The notes under the pieces were generated by a model. It was not told the DNA's origin, did no database searches, and saw only the letters and a program-made list of their open reading frames with translations. Both the position numbers and the translations under genes were made by a program. This document shows, one piece after another, positions 37,175-46,549 of a DNA stretch of 64,000 bases. Within the stretch, counting starts at the first letter, position 1. Each line of letters begins with the position of its first letter. This DNA comes from Nocardioides glacieisoli (lineage in GTDB: Bacteria; Actinomycetota; Actinomycetes; Propionibacteriales; Nocardioidaceae): NCBI RefSeq assembly GCF_004137245.1, contig NZ_SDWS01000007.1, positions 248,001 through 312,000 on the forward strand. The letters run 5' to 3'.

Positions 37175-37320
37175 GAGAATCCTTCTTCGCTCGACAGGGA
37201 AGGCCAGTCTGGCAGTCCCCGGCATCGTGTCCAGTGCTTCCGCACCCTCGCGGGTGAGTCTCGTATGTCAGACCCTTCTCGCTCAGCCGTGCTGGCGGCG
37301 TCCCGGTCGCCGGGAGTTTG

Positions 37321-38868
37321 ATGAACGACATGCAATCCATCCAGGTCGGGGTCGGCCCCGTCTCCTTCGACGAGCTCGTCCAGGTCGCGCGTGCAGGCGC
37401 GCCCGTCGACCTGACCGACGACGCACTCGCCGCGATCGACCGGGCCCGCGAGGTCATCGAGACCCTCGCCGCGGCCGAGACGCCGACCTACGGCGTGAGC
37501 ACCGGGTTCGGTGCCCTCGCCACCCGCCACATCCCCACCGAGATGCGCGCGCAGCTCCAGCGCTCGTTGGTCCGCTCGCACGCCGCCGGCTCGGGTCCCG
37601 AGGTCGAGCGCGAGGTCGTCCGCGGCCTGATGCTGCTGCGGCTCTCGACGCTCGCGACGGGGCACACCGGCGTACGACGTGAGACGGCGCAGCTGCTCGC
37701 CGGCCTGCTGTCGCACCAGATCACGCCGGTCGTGCGGGAGTACGGCTCGCTCGGCTGCTCGGGCGACCTCGCACCCCTGTCGCACTGCGCGCTCGCGCTG
37801 ATGGGCGAGGGGGAGGTCCGTGACGCCGACGGCACGCTGATGCCTGCCGCCGAGGCGCTCGTTGCGGCCGGCCTCGAGCCGGTCGAGCTCGCGGCCAAGG
37901 AGGGCCTGGCCCTCATCAACGGAACCGACGGCATGCTCGGGATGTTGGTCATGGCGATCACCGACCTGCGGATGCTGCTGCGCACCGCCGACATCGCCGC
38001 CGCGATGAGCGTCGAGGGGCAGCTCGGCACCGACCGCGTCTTCGCCCCCGAGCTGCAGGCGATCCGCCCGCACCCGGGTCAGGCCCTGTCCGCGGCCAAC
38101 CTGACCGCGCTGATGGCCGGCTCGGCGATCGTGGCGTCGCACAGAACTGGAGACTGCAACCGCGTGCAGGACGCGTACTCCCTGCGCTGCTCGCCGCAGG
38201 TGCACGGCGCGGCCCGCGACACCGTCGAGCACGCCGCGACGGTCGCCGGTCGCGAGCTCGCCAGCGCGATCGACAACCCCGTCGTGATCGGCGACAACGT
38301 GGAGTCCAACGGCAACTTCCACGGCGCCCCGATCGGCTACGTCCTCGACTTCCTCGCGATCGTCGTCGCCGACGTGGCCTCGATCAGCGAGCGCCGCACC
38401 GACCGGTTCCTCGACCGGGCCCGCAGCCACGGCCTGCCGCCGTTCCTCGCCTCCGACCCGGGCGTCGACAGCGGCCACATGATCGCGCAGTACACCCAGG
38501 CCGCGATCGTCTCCGAGCTCAAGCGCCTCGCCGTCCCGGCCTCGGTCGACTCGATCCCCTCCAGCGCGATGCAGGAGGACCACGTGTCGATGGGCTGGAA
38601 CGCCGCCCGCAAGCTCCGCACCGCCGTCGACGGCCTGTCGCGCGTCGTCGCCGTCGAGGTGCTGACCGCCGCCCGAGCGCTCGACCTGCGCGCGCCGTTG
38701 ACGCCCTCGCCCGCGACGGCCGCGGTCGTCGCACTGCTCCGCCGGTCCGGCATCGAGGGCCCCGGCCCCGACCGCCACCTCTCGCCCGAGATCGAGGCCG
38801 CCGTCGGTCTCGTCCAGTCCGGCGCGGTCCTCGCCGCCGCCGAGTCCGTGATCGGAGAACTGAAGTGA
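37321..38868 (+). CDS. hutH: Histidine ammonia-lyase
   Basis: 515 aa; deaminates L-histidine to urocanate, the first step of histidine degradation. The MIO prosthetic group region is [24 protein letters not shown]: the cyclising triad is Cys-Ser-Gly here instead of the textbook Ala-Ser-Gly. Other blocks are [58 protein letters not shown] and [12 protein letters not shown]. The ATG at 37321 was chosen, four bases past a GGGAG ribosome site; an ATG at 37330 is also possible. The stop overlaps the hutU start (GTGA). Confidence 0.96.
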   Translation: MNDMQSIQVGVGPVSFDELVQVARAGAPVDLTDDALAAIDRAREVIETLAAAETPTYGVSTGFGALATRHIPTEMRAQLQRSLVRSHAAGSGPEVEREVVRGLMLLRLSTLATGHTGVRRETAQLLAGLLSHQITPVVREYGSLGCSGDLAPLSHCALALMGEGEVRDADGTLMPAAEALVAAGLEPVELAAKEGLALINGTDGMLGMLVMAITDLRMLLRTADIAAAMSVEGQLGTDRVFAPELQAIRPHPGQALSAANLTALMAGSAIVASHRTGDCNRVQDAYSLRCSPQVHGAARDTVEHAATVAGRELASAIDNPVVIGDNVESNGNFHGAPIGYVLDFLAIVVADVASISERRTDRFLDRARSHGLPPFLASDPGVDSGHMIAQYTQAAIVSELKRLAVPASVDSIPSSAMQEDHVSMGWNAARKLRTAVDGLSRVVAVEVLTAARALDLRAPLTPSPATAAVVALLRRSGIEGPGPDRHLSPEIEAAVGLVQSGAVLAAAESVIGELK

Positions 38869-40565
38869 CCACCTCGCCCTCCTCGACCAACGACAGGTTG
38901 CCCATCCGCGCCGCGCACGGCACCGAGCTGACCGCGAAGTCGTGGCAGACCGAGGCGCCGCTGCGGATGCTGATGAACAACCTCGACCCCGACAACGCCG
39001 AGCGCCCCGAGGACCTCGTCGTCTACGGCGGCACCGGCAAGGCGGCGCGGGACTGGCCGTCGTACGACGCCCTCGTGCGGACCCTTCGCGACCTGGAGGC
39101 CGACGAGACCCTGCTCGTGCAGTCGGGCAAGCCGGTCGGCGTGATGCGCACCCACGAGTGGGCACCGCGCGTGCTGATCGCGAACTCCAACCTCGTCGGC
39201 GACTGGGCCAACTGGGAGGAGTTCCGCCGCCTCGAGGACCTCGGCCTGACGATGTACGGCCAGATGACGGCCGGCTCGTGGATCTACATCGGCACGCAGG
39301 GGATCCTGCAGGGCACGTTCGAGACCTTCGCCGCGATCGCCGACAAGAGGTTCGGCGGGACGCTGGCCGGCACGATCACCGTGACCGCCGGCCTCGGTGG
39401 GATGGGCGGCGCGCAGCCGCTCGCTGTCACGATGAACGACGGCGTCGCGATCTGCATCGAGTGCGACCAGCACCGCATCGAGCGCCGCCTCGAGACCCGC
39501 TACCTCGACGTGCAGGCGCGCGACCTCGACCACGCGATCGAGCTGGCCGTCGAGGCGCGCGACGAGCGTCGCGGTCTGTCGATCGGCGTGCTCGGGAACG
39601 CCGCCGACCTGCTGCCCGAGCTGCTCGAGCGCCACCTCGACGGGTCCGCGCGCATCGACGTCGTCACCGACCAGACCTCCGCGCACGACCCGCTCTTCTA
39701 CCTCCCTGCCGGCACGTCGTACGACGACTGGGAGCGCGAGCGCACCGAGGACCCGCGCGGGTTCACCAAGCGCAGCCAGGAGTCCATGGCGCGTCACGTG
39801 CGCGCGATGGTCGAGTTCCAGGACGCCGGCGCCGAGGTCTTCGACTACGGCAACTCGATCCGCGACGAGGCCCGCAAGGGCGGCTACGACCGGGCCTTCG
39901 AGTTCCCCGGCTTCGTGCCGGCGTACATCCGGCCGCTCTTCTGCGAGGGCAAGGGCCCCTTCCGCTGGGCGGCGCTCTCCGGCGACCCCGAGGACATCTA
40001 CGCCACCGACCGCGCGATCAAGGAGCTGTTCCCGGCGGACGAGAAGCCGGAGTACGCGCGCCTGCACGCCTGGCTCGACATGGCGGCCGAGCGCGTGCAG
40101 TTCCAGGGACTGCCGGCCCGGATCTGCTGGCTCGGCTTCGGCGACCGGGCGAAGGCGGGCGCGAAGTTCAACGAGATGGTGGCCAGCGGGGAGCTCAAGG
40201 CGCCCGTCGTGATCGGCCGCGACCACCTCGACTGCGGCTCGGTCGCCTCGCCCTACCGCGAGACCGAGGCGATGCTCGACGGGTCGGACGCCATCGGCGA
40301 CTGGGCGATCCTCAACGCGCTCGTCAACACCGCCTCCGGCGCGACGTGGGTGTCCTTCCACCACGGCGGAGGTGTCGGCATCGGCCGCTCGCTCCACGCC
40401 GGGCAGGTCACGGTCGCCGACGGCACCGACCTCGCCGCGGAGAAGATCCAGCGGGTGCTGACCAACGACCCCGGCATGGGCGTCATCCGCCACGTCGACG
40501 CGGGCTACGACCGCGCCGTCGAGGTCGCCGAGGAGCGCGGGGTCACCATCCCGATGCGAGGGTGA
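38865..40565 (+). CDS. hutU: Urocanate hydratase
   Basis: 566 aa, full length. Converts urocanate to imidazolonepropionate using tightly bound NAD+ as an electrophile. Signature [20 protein letters not shown] is present, with [30 protein letters not shown], the NAD-site [20 protein letters not shown], and [18 protein letters not shown]. The DinB-like gene begins 4 bases after the stop, so hutH-hutU-dinB form one operon. Confidence 0.97.
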   Translation: MTTSPSSTNDRLPIRAAHGTELTAKSWQTEAPLRMLMNNLDPDNAERPEDLVVYGGTGKAARDWPSYDALVRTLRDLEADETLLVQSGKPVGVMRTHEWAPRVLIANSNLVGDWANWEEFRRLEDLGLTMYGQMTAGSWIYIGTQGILQGTFETFAAIADKRFGGTLAGTITVTAGLGGMGGAQPLAVTMNDGVAICIECDQHRIERRLETRYLDVQARDLDHAIELAVEARDERRGLSIGVLGNAADLLPELLERHLDGSARIDVVTDQTSAHDPLFYLPAGTSYDDWERERTEDPRGFTKRSQESMARHVRAMVEFQDAGAEVFDYGNSIRDEARKGGYDRAFEFPGFVPAYIRPLFCEGKGPFRWAALSGDPEDIYATDRAIKELFPADEKPEYARLHAWLDMAAERVQFQGLPARICWLGFGDRAKAGAKFNEMVASGELKAPVVIGRDHLDCGSVASPYRETEAMLDGSDAIGDWAILNALVNTASGATWVSFHHGGGVGIGRSLHAGQVTVADGTDLAAEKIQRVLTNDPGMGVIRHVDAGYDRAVEVAEERGVTIPMRG

Positions 40566-40569
40566 CCCC

Positions 40570-41151
40570 ATGGACGACTCCGCGGCGAAGACCAACCTCC
40601 ACAACTACCTGAACCACGAGCGGGCCGCGGTGCTCGCGAAGCTCGACGGGTTGTCGGAGTACGACGTGCGCCGCCCGATGACCACCACGGGCACCAACCT
40701 GCTCGGTCTGGTGAAGCACCTCGCGACGTGGGAGGCGCGCTACCTCGGGGAGGTCTTCGGTCGCCCGTTCCCCGAGCCGCTCACGCGCTGGGACCTCGAG
40801 GAGGAGCGGCTCGCCGACATGTGGGCGACCGCGGACGAGTCGCGCGCGGACGTCGTCGACCGCTACCGCCGCGTCTGGGCGCACAGCGACGCGACGATCG
40901 AGGCGTTGTCGCTCGACGACACGGGTCGCGTCGAGTGGTGGGGCGCCGAGAAGGTGCCGCTGTTCAACGTCCTGGTCCACGTGCTCGCCGAGACCAGCCG
41001 GCACGCCGGCCACGCCGACATCCTTCGCGAGGAGCTCGACGGTGCCGTGGGCACCGATGCGGAGGCGATGGCGGCCGACGGCCACGACGCAGGCTTCTGG
41101 GCCGAGCGTCGTGCGGAGATCGAGGCGGCCGCGCGCGGGGCGGCCGGCTGA
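40570..41151 (+). CDS. DinB-family protein (DUF664)
   Basis: 193 aa, four-helix DinB-like fold. Metal-binding histidines occur in the canonical places: GLVKHLATWEARYLG after the first helix pair and LVHVLAETSRHAGHADILRE near the third helix. Actinobacterial members have been linked to mycothiol-dependent chemistry and to unknown transferase roles, but no specific reaction can be assigned here. It follows hutU by 4 bases and so is co-transcribed with histidine degradation genes; whether it acts in the pathway is unknown. Confidence 0.9.
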   Translation: MDDSAAKTNLHNYLNHERAAVLAKLDGLSEYDVRRPMTTTGTNLLGLVKHLATWEARYLGEVFGRPFPEPLTRWDLEEERLADMWATADESRADVVDRYRRVWAHSDATIEALSLDDTGRVEWWGAEKVPLFNVLVHVLAETSRHAGHADILREELDGAVGTDAEAMAADGHDAGFWAERRAEIEAAARGAAG

Positions 41152-41218
41152 GGCCGCGGCCCGACACGGAGACCCGGGAACCGCAGACAATTCCGGCCCG
41201 GTAGGACAGGATCCCTCC

Positions 41219-42250
41219 ATGGCATCGGGGGACAAGAAGAAGCCGGCGCGTGCGCGCGTCGTACTGACGGACATCAGCTCGCGGGCGTGGGAGCACCCCG
41301 CCGACAAGGGCGCGCTGGTCGCGCTCCGCAAGCTCAAGGGCTTCGACGTCCTGCTCAAGACCATGTCGGGGGTCTTCCGCGAGCGGGCCTGGCGGCTGAC
41401 GCTGCTCGGCTCCGCGGTGCGCGTCGACGAGCGGCAGTTCGCGCGGCTGCACCGGCTCCTGGCCGAGGTCGGCCAGAGCCTCGACGCGACGGTGCTGCCG
41501 GAGATGTACGTCCAGGCCGACCCGACGCTGAGCGCCCAGACGGTCGGGATGGACCGGCCGATCATCATGCTGTCGTCCGGCATGGTGCACCACCTCGACG
41601 ACGACGAGATGCGCTTCGTCATCGGCCACGAGCTCGGCCACGCGATCAGCGGCCACGCGGTCTACCGCACGCTGCTGCTGCGGCTGCTCGGACTCGGCGG
41701 GCTGCTCAACGCGGTTCCCGGTGGCGCGCTCGGCATCCGGATGGTGACCGTCGGCCTGCTCGAGTGGTCGCGCAAGGCCGAGCTGTCGGCCGACCGCGCC
41801 GGGCTGCTCGCCAGCCAGGACCCGACCGCCGCGCTGCGGACCCACATGAAGATCGCCAGCGGCGGCAACCTCGACGAGCTCGACGTCACGTCGTTCCTCG
41901 CCCAGGGGGCGGAGTACGACGAGGGCGGCGACGTGCGCGAGTCCCTCATCAAGCTGTCGCTGCTGCAGCAGCAGAGCCACCCCTTCGCGGTCGTCCGCGC
42001 GACCGAGCTGCGCCGGTGGATCGACTCCGGTGCCTACACCGCGATCCTCGGCGGCGCCTACCCGCGCCGCGAGGGCGACGACGACGCCTCGGTGAGCGAG
42101 GCGGCCCAGGAGGCAGCGGCGAGCTATGCCGTCGCGTTCGAGCGGACGCAGGACACCCTCGGCCGGCTGGTCCACGACCTCGCCGGCTGGATGGGCACCG
42201 CCAGCACCTGGCTCAACGACCGGTTCCGCCGCGGCGACGAGAGCGCCTGA
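41219..42250 (+). CDS. M48-family zinc metallopeptidase
   Basis: 343 aa. HExxH motif in FVIGHELGHAISGH (H137, E138, H141) with third ligand E188 in KAELSADRAG, as in Ste24/HtpX-like M48 peptidases. A short hydrophobic stretch follows the motif (LLLRLLGLGGLLNAVPGGALGI), so the enzyme may associate with the membrane, but no multi-span anchor is seen. The C-terminal part is charged and likely disordered. The ATG at 41219 is preceded by a weak CCCTCC-type leader. It lies 67 bases after the DinB gene and ahead of a convergent hairpin. Confidence 0.92.
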   Translation: MASGDKKKPARARVVLTDISSRAWEHPADKGALVALRKLKGFDVLLKTMSGVFRERAWRLTLLGSAVRVDERQFARLHRLLAEVGQSLDATVLPEMYVQADPTLSAQTVGMDRPIIMLSSGMVHHLDDDEMRFVIGHELGHAISGHAVYRTLLLRLLGLGGLLNAVPGGALGIRMVTVGLLEWSRKAELSADRAGLLASQDPTAALRTHMKIASGGNLDELDVTSFLAQGAEYDEGGDVRESLIKLSLLQQQSHPFAVVRATELRRWIDSGAYTAILGGAYPRREGDDDASVSEAAQEAAASYAVAFERTQDTLGRLVHDLAGWMGTASTWLNDRFRRGDESA

Positions 42251-42260
42251 TCACGGACGG

Positions 42261-42296
42261 GTGACGAGGCGGCCGCCCGGGCGACCGCTCCGTCAC
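42261..42296. terminator. Bidirectional terminator hairpin
   Basis: A 36-base imperfect palindrome with perfect GTGACG/CGTCAC ends and a GC-rich core, between the convergent M48 and secreted SGNH genes. Confidence 0.55.
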
Positions 42297-42306
42297 ACGC
42301 GTTGCG

Positions 42307-43110
42307 TCAGCGCAGGGCGGACGGCTTGATCGCGGCGGTCACCGCGGCGGCGTACGCCCGGTAGCCGGGCGCGTTGGGGTGGAACGACCCGGGTGCGGTC
42401 GGCCAGATCAGCCACGGCTCCGGGGCATTGACGCCGTGGTCGACGAAGCGGTCGGTCACGTCGACGAAGACATAGCCGTGGGCCTCGGCGGCCGTGCGGA
42501 TGGTCGCGTTGAGGAGGTCGGCACCGTCGTTGAGCACGACCTGCTCGGCAGGTGACGCGCCCAGCACGGCGCCGTAGTCCGGCGAGAAGAGCCGCGGGTA
42601 GCCCGTGACGAAGACCGTCGCACCCGGCGCGGCGGCATCGACCTTGTCGTAGGCCGCGTCGAGCAGGCCGGGGAGGACCGAGGTGATGCGGCCGCGGGTC
42701 AGGGCCACCGCACCCGCGCACTGTGCGTCGGTGCCACCGAGACAGGCCACGACCGTCGACGACCAGCCGATGTCGTTGCCGCCGATCGACAGGGTGACGA
42801 CGTCGGTGTCCGGTCCGAGCGCGGCGATCTGGCCCTGCGGGACGAGGTCGGTCGTTCTCGCGCCGGCGCAGGCGACGAAGTCGTCGAGGGCGAGGCGCAT
42901 CCGGCCGTCGATGCTCGTCGCCGGTGCGGCGTCGGAGCGGCCGCACGGCGTGGTGAAGGAGGGGGCGACGCCGTAGCCGGAGGCGTACGAGTCACCGAGT
43001 CCGTCGAGCTCGAAGGTGCGCGCTGCCGAGGAGGGGCCGGCGAGGCCGGTCGTGACGAGCGCGACGGCCGCGAGGAGCGAGCCGATCCGGGTGAGTCGGG
43101 GGATGTCCAT
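42307..43110 (-). CDS. Secreted SGNH-hydrolase (lipase/esterase)
   Basis: 267 aa. Signal peptide (hydrophobic 10-25, cleavage near SSAA), then block I LGLGDSYASGYG-like (GLGDSYASG, nucleophile S41), block III SIGGNDIGW and block V SFHPNAPGY with the catalytic histidine. Cysteine pairs (TPCGRSD/VACAGA; ACLGGTDAQC) fit disulfides of extracellular actinobacterial SGNH esterases, such as the Streptomyces SCO1725 lipase type. It probably hydrolyses lipid or acetyl esters outside the cell. The ATG at 43110 starts the signal peptide. A strong terminator for the small upstream gene lies between the two. Confidence 0.93.
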   Translation of the reverse strand: MDIPRLTRIGSLLAAVALVTTGLAGPSSAARTFELDGLGDSYASGYGVAPSFTTPCGRSDAAPATSIDGRMRLALDDFVACAGARTTDLVPQGQIAALGPDTDVVTLSIGGNDIGWSSTVVACLGGTDAQCAGAVALTRGRITSVLPGLLDAAYDKVDAAAPGATVFVTGYPRLFSPDYGAVLGASPAEQVVLNDGADLLNATIRTAAEAHGYVFVDVTDRFVDHGVNAPEPWLIWPTAPGSFHPNAPGYRAYAAAVTAAIKPSALR

Positions 43111-43170
43111 GGCGCGAACGCACGTCCCTGCGCGCCGCACTGCTACGGGGCGGACCACGAGAAATGCATC

Positions 43171-43203
43171 AGGGCCTCGGACACCCGAGGTGTCCGAGGC
43201 CCT
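43171..43203 (-). terminator. Strong hairpin after the 47-aa membrane protein gene
   Basis: Perfect 15-base arms (AGGGCCTCGGACACC / GGTGTCCGAGGCCCT) around a CGA loop, 22 bases past the stop of the small gene on the minus strand. Confidence 0.8.
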
Positions 43204-43225
43204 GGAGGCGTGTCGTCGTCCGCCG

Positions 43226-43369
43226 TTAGAAGACTCGACGGCTGCTGCCGCCGATGGGGACGAAGTTGAGAATCAGGCCGACGACGATCAGCACCAGTCC
43301 GATGTAGGTGAGGACCGGCGGGCCGACGAGGATTCCGATGAGGAGCAGGATCAGTCCGAGGACAACCAT
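43226..43369 (-). CDS. 47-aa membrane protein (DUF6131-like)
   Basis: Tiny membrane protein, 47 residues: two hydrophobic segments, VVLGLILLLIGILVG and YIGLVLIVVGLILNF, with a tight PPVLT turn, then a basic tail GGSSRRVF. This matches the small DUF6131-type hairpin membrane proteins common in actinobacteria; no function is known. An ideal GGAGG ribosome site 9 bases before the ATG decides the start at 43369. It is flanked by its own terminator (43171-43203), so probably monocistronic. Confidence 0.85.
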   Translation of the reverse strand: MVVLGLILLLIGILVGPPVLTYIGLVLIVVGLILNFVPIGGSSRRVF

Positions 43370-43475
43370 GTCTTTTTGCCTCCTTGTGAAGCGCCCACTG
43401 TGCGTGGGCGGCGTCAGCACTCTGCCGCGTGGGCGTCGCTTTGGAAAGCCGGGACCATCCTTGCGGGTGACGTCC

Positions 43476-44345
43476 CTAGTCGGTCCGGCGAGCCTGGATC
43501 GCGTCGTGGATCGACAGCGTGCGCCGCGCGGACTCGACGTGCAGGTTCTCGACCATCCGGCCGTTGTAGGTCACCACGCCCGATCCCTGGCCGTCCTCGA
43601 ACGCCGCGATCAGGCCGCGGGCGTCCTCGACCGCCTGCTCGCTCGGGGCGAAGGCGGTGTTGGCGCCCTCGACCTGACCGGGGTGGATCAGCGTCTTGCC
43701 GTCGAAGCCCATCTGGCGGCCCTGCTCGCACTCGGCGAGGAACCCGTCGGCGTCCTTGACGTCGTTGTAGACGCCGTCGATCACCGCGATCCCCGCGGCC
43801 CGGCCGGCGAGCAGCACGGTGTGGAGGCTGGGCAGGATCGGCGCGCGACCCGGGACGTGCTCGGCGTAGAGCTCCTTGACCAGGTCGTTGGTGCCGAGGA
43901 CGAGCGCCTGCAGCCGGGGCGACGCGGCCGCGATCTCGCGGACGTCGAAGATCGCGTCCGGCGTCTCGACCATCGCCCAGAGCGCGGTGTGGTCGGGCGC
44001 GCCCGCCTTCTCCATCATGTCGACCAGGCGGACGACCTGCTCGGCGCTGTCGACCTTCGGGACGACGATCGCTGCCGGACCCGCCTGGCTGGCCGCCGTG
44101 AGGTCCGCCTCGTGCCACTCGGTGCCGATGCCGTTGACCCGGATCGTGACAGTGCGTCGTCCGTAGTCGCCGCTGGCGGCCGCCGCGGCAGCGGCCTCGC
44201 GGGCAGCCGGCTTGGCGTCGGGCGCGACGGCATCCTCCAGGTCGAGGATCAGGGCGTCGCAGGCGATGGTCTTCGCCTTCTCGAGCGCGCGCTCGTTGGA
44301 GCTCGGCATGTAGAGGACGGAGCGCAGCGGCGTGAACTCAGACAT
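43476..44345 (-). CDS. HpcH/HpaI aldolase / CitE-like lyase (second of tandem pair)
   Basis: 289 aa, TIM-barrel C-C lyase family. Markers are [18 protein letters not shown] (phosphate/CoA end), [15 protein letters not shown] with the metal-binding acidic residues, [30 protein letters not shown], and [16 protein letters not shown]-terminal [18 protein letters not shown] closes the CoA site. The family cleaves or forms citramalyl-, malyl- or citryl-CoA; exact specificity cannot be set. The stop of the upstream 361-aa relative overlaps it by 8 bases, so the two probably form one functional unit. Confidence 0.92.
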   Translation of the reverse strand: MSEFTPLRSVLYMPSSNERALEKAKTIACDALILDLEDAVAPDAKPAAREAAAAAAASGDYGRRTVTIRVNGIGTEWHEADLTAASQAGPAAIVVPKVDSAEQVVRLVDMMEKAGAPDHTALWAMVETPDAIFDVREIAAASPRLQALVLGTNDLVKELYAEHVPGRAPILPSLHTVLLAGRAAGIAVIDGVYNDVKDADGFLAECEQGRQMGFDGKTLIHPGQVEGANTAFAPSEQAVEDARGLIAAFEDGQGSGVVTYNGRMVENLHVESARRTLSIHDAIQARRTD

Positions 44346-45423
44346 CGGCGACCTCGATCCGGTCGTACTGCTCCTTGAGCTCGGGGTCGATCGCGGCGAG
44401 CTCCTCGGCGAGGGCGACCATCACCTGGCACTGCTTCACCGAGGCGTCGTCCTCCATCTTGCCGTCGATCATCACCGCACCGGTGCCGTCGCCCATCGCG
44501 GCGATCACCCGGCGGGCGTGCGCGACGTCCTCGACGCTCGGGGAGAAGACCTTGTGGGCGATCGCGATCTGCGCCGGGTGCAGGCTCCACGCGCCGACGC
44601 AGCCGAGGAGGAACGCGTTGCGGAACTGGTCCTCGCAGGCAACGGTGTCCTTGATGTCCCCGAACGGCCCGTAGTAGGGGTAGATCCCGTGCATCGCGCA
44701 CGCGTCGACCATCCGGGCGATCGTGTAGTGCCACAGGTCCTGCTGGTACGTCGTCCGCTCGGCGTCGTACTGCGGCACGCCGAGGTCGTCGCGCGCCGGG
44801 TCCTGGCGCACGAGGTAGCCCGGGTGGCCGCCGCCCACGCGGGTGGTCTTCATCCGGCGGTCCGCGGCCAGGTCGGCGGGGCCGAGCGACAGGCCCTGCA
44901 TGCGCGGGCTGGCGCCGCAGATCTCCTCGACGTTGGCGACACCGCGGGCCGTCTCCAGGATCGCGTGCACGAGGATCGGCCGGTCGAGGCCGGCCTTCGC
45001 CTCGAGCTGGGCGAGCAACCGGTCGACGTAGTGGATGTCCTCGGCGCCCTGCACCTTCGGCACCATGACCACGTCGAGCTTGTCGCCGATCTCGGTCACC
45101 AGGGTGACGAGGTCGTCGAGGCCCCACGGGCTGTCGAGGGAGTTGACGCGCGTCCAGAACTGGGTCTTGCCGAAGTCAGTGGCCTTGCCGATCTCGACCA
45201 GGCCCTGGCGCGACTTCTCCTTGTTCTCGGCCTTGACCGCGTCCTCGAGATTGCCGAGGAGGACGTCGACGGTGCCGACCATGTCGGGCACCTTGGCCGC
45301 CATCTTCTCGTTGCCCGGGTCGAAGAAGTGGATCGCGCGGCTGGGCCTGGCCGGGATGTCGCGCAGCGGCGCGGGGGCCCCGACGGCCAGTGGGGCGAAG
45401 AAGTCCTTGGCGGTTCGTGACAT
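44338..45423 (-). CDS. HpcH/HpaI aldolase / malyl-CoA lyase-like protein (first of tandem pair)
   Basis: 361 aa, longer than the partner. Markers are [92 protein letters not shown] (metal-site glutamate), [18 protein letters not shown], and [19 protein letters not shown]. This is the L-malyl-CoA/beta-methylmalyl-CoA lyase (Mcl1-type) branch. A possible role is glyoxylate assimilation or reversal of malyl-CoA formation. It is the first gene of the pair; downstream overlap is 8 bases with the CitE-like gene. Confidence 0.92.
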   Translation of the reverse strand: MSRTAKDFFAPLAVGAPAPLRDIPARPSRAIHFFDPGNEKMAAKVPDMVGTVDVLLGNLEDAVKAENKEKSRQGLVEIGKATDFGKTQFWTRVNSLDSPWGLDDLVTLVTEIGDKLDVVMVPKVQGAEDIHYVDRLLAQLEAKAGLDRPILVHAILETARGVANVEEICGASPRMQGLSLGPADLAADRRMKTTRVGGGHPGYLVRQDPARDDLGVPQYDAERTTYQQDLWHYTIARMVDACAMHGIYPYYGPFGDIKDTVACEDQFRNAFLLGCVGAWSLHPAQIAIAHKVFSPSVEDVAHARRVIAAMGDGTGAVMIDGKMEDDASVKQCQVMVALAEELAAIDPELKEQYDRIEVADV

Positions 45424-45479
45424 GGGCGCAAACTACCGTCGCGAGGGCCTCCGTCGATATGACGGATGTCTCGCCGAGG

Positions 45480-46049
45480 TCAGCGCCGGCGCCACCACGA
45501 GCGCTTGGGCGGCTCGGCTGCCGCCGCTTGTTCGCGGGCGGCCCGCTGCGCCTCGATCCGGGCCGTACGCCGTTCGCGCCAGGCCACGACCTCGTCGTCG
45601 ACATCGCGCTGCCGGGTGATCACCGGCGGCCCGGACGGTCCGGTCGGCGGCGTGTAGATCGCCTTGCGGACGCTGGCGTTGAAGTCCTCGACCTCGCGAC
45701 GCACCTCGGACTCGACGTTGATCCGGTCGAGCCGGCCGTCGAGCTCGGCGTCCTCCTTCCGCAGCGCCAGGGCAGGCGGGAGGATCGCGATGTTCTCGCG
45801 CTCGACGAGCTTCTTGATCCACCAGTCGGGGTCGTGCTCGCCGCCGAGGTCCTCGATCGGCTTGCCGTAGCCGGCGAGGTCGTCGAAGTCCCCGCGCTCC
45901 ATCGCGATCCGGATCTGCTGGTCGACCCAGCTGGACTGGTTCGCGATGCGCGCCGCTGCGGCGGACTTGCCGGTGCGCTCGTCGCGCGCAGGCATCCTGC
46001 GGGCGGCTTCGTCGCCGGGCTCGTCGAGGTGCGGGGTCAGGTCGGACAT
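45480..46049 (-). CDS. DUF1992 (DnaJ subfamily C member 28-like) protein
   Basis: 189 aa. The DUF1992 core is visible: SWVDQQIRIAMERGDFDDL, GYGKPIEDLGGEHDPDWWIK, KLVERENIAILPPALALRKE, then helices ESEVRREVEDFNASVRKAI. A basic C-terminal tail follows (AEPPKRSWWRRR). The family is widespread, linked by name to a human DNAJ homologue but without a J domain here; function unknown. A GGAGG ribosome site 8 bases upstream fixes the ATG at 46049. Confidence 0.9.
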   Translation of the reverse strand: MSDLTPHLDEPGDEAARRMPARDERTGKSAAAARIANQSSWVDQQIRIAMERGDFDDLAGYGKPIEDLGGEHDPDWWIKKLVERENIAILPPALALRKEDAELDGRLDRINVESEVRREVEDFNASVRKAIYTPPTGPSGPPVITRQRDVDDEVVAWRERRTARIEAQRAAREQAAAAEPPKRSWWRRR

Positions 46050-46190
46050 CGAGGTCACCTCCGGTGCCCTCCACCCTAGGTCGGCGGGCGGCCGTGATCC
46101 AGCGGTGCGGCGGCGTACGCGGGGGTGCTCGGGGTCGGACCGGGGGTGATCCCGATGGTGTGCCGCGTGATCGCGATGCAGGCTGGAGGC

Positions 46191-46442
46191 ATGGAAAAGA
46201 TCCGCACCTCCCTCGCCCGGCAGGGCCTCGTCCGCTCCACCGACCACGCGATCATCGGCGGCGTCTGCGCCGGCGTGGGACGTCGGCTCGGCCTCACGCC
46301 GTGGGTCACCCGGCTGCTCTTCCTGGTGACCCTGGTCGTCATCCCCGGCAGCCAGTTCCTGGTCTACCCGCTGCTCTGGTTCCTGATGCCGTCAGAGGAC
46401 AGCATGGCGGCCGCGACCAGCACGCCGTACCCCACTCGCTGA
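46191..46442 (+). CDS. PspC-domain membrane protein
   Basis: 83 aa. PspC domain: LVRSTDHAIIGGVCAGVGRRLGL, then WVTRLLFLVTLVVIPGSQFLVYPLLWFLMP, the two-helix membrane hairpin. Short form found in actinobacteria, related to the phage-shock/envelope-stress protein PspC and to the sensor domain of some kinases. The downstream repeat (46458-46535) starts 15 bases past the stop and serves as a terminator between it and the convergent MFS gene. An in-frame ATG at 46176 is an alternative start. Confidence 0.85.
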   Translation: MEKIRTSLARQGLVRSTDHAIIGGVCAGVGRRLGLTPWVTRLLFLVTLVVIPGSQFLVYPLLWFLMPSEDSMAAATSTPYPTR

Positions 46443-46457
46443 CGCCCGCCGTGGTTG

Positions 46458-46535
46458 CTTGTCAGGCCCTCGCTGAACTTGTCAGGCCGTGCACGGGCCG
46501 ACATGTTCAGTGATCCCCGGTCAGCCGGGGATCAC
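46458..46535. repeat. 78-bp dispersed palindromic element, copy B (inverted)
   Basis: Reverse-complement relative of 23621-23698 with 8 differences over 78 bases by eye. It contains an imperfect stem (46471-46512) and a perfect AGTGATCCCCGG-TCAG-CCGGGGATCACT stem (46509-46536). It lies between the convergent PspC and MFS genes, where it likely terminates both. Confidence 0.85.
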
Positions 46536-46549
46536 TGGGAGCAGGACGA

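Noticed and set aside
37226..37320. Riboswitch or hut operator between the coiled-coil gene and hutH
   Set aside because: No convincing inverted repeat or structured leader seen in the 95 bases.
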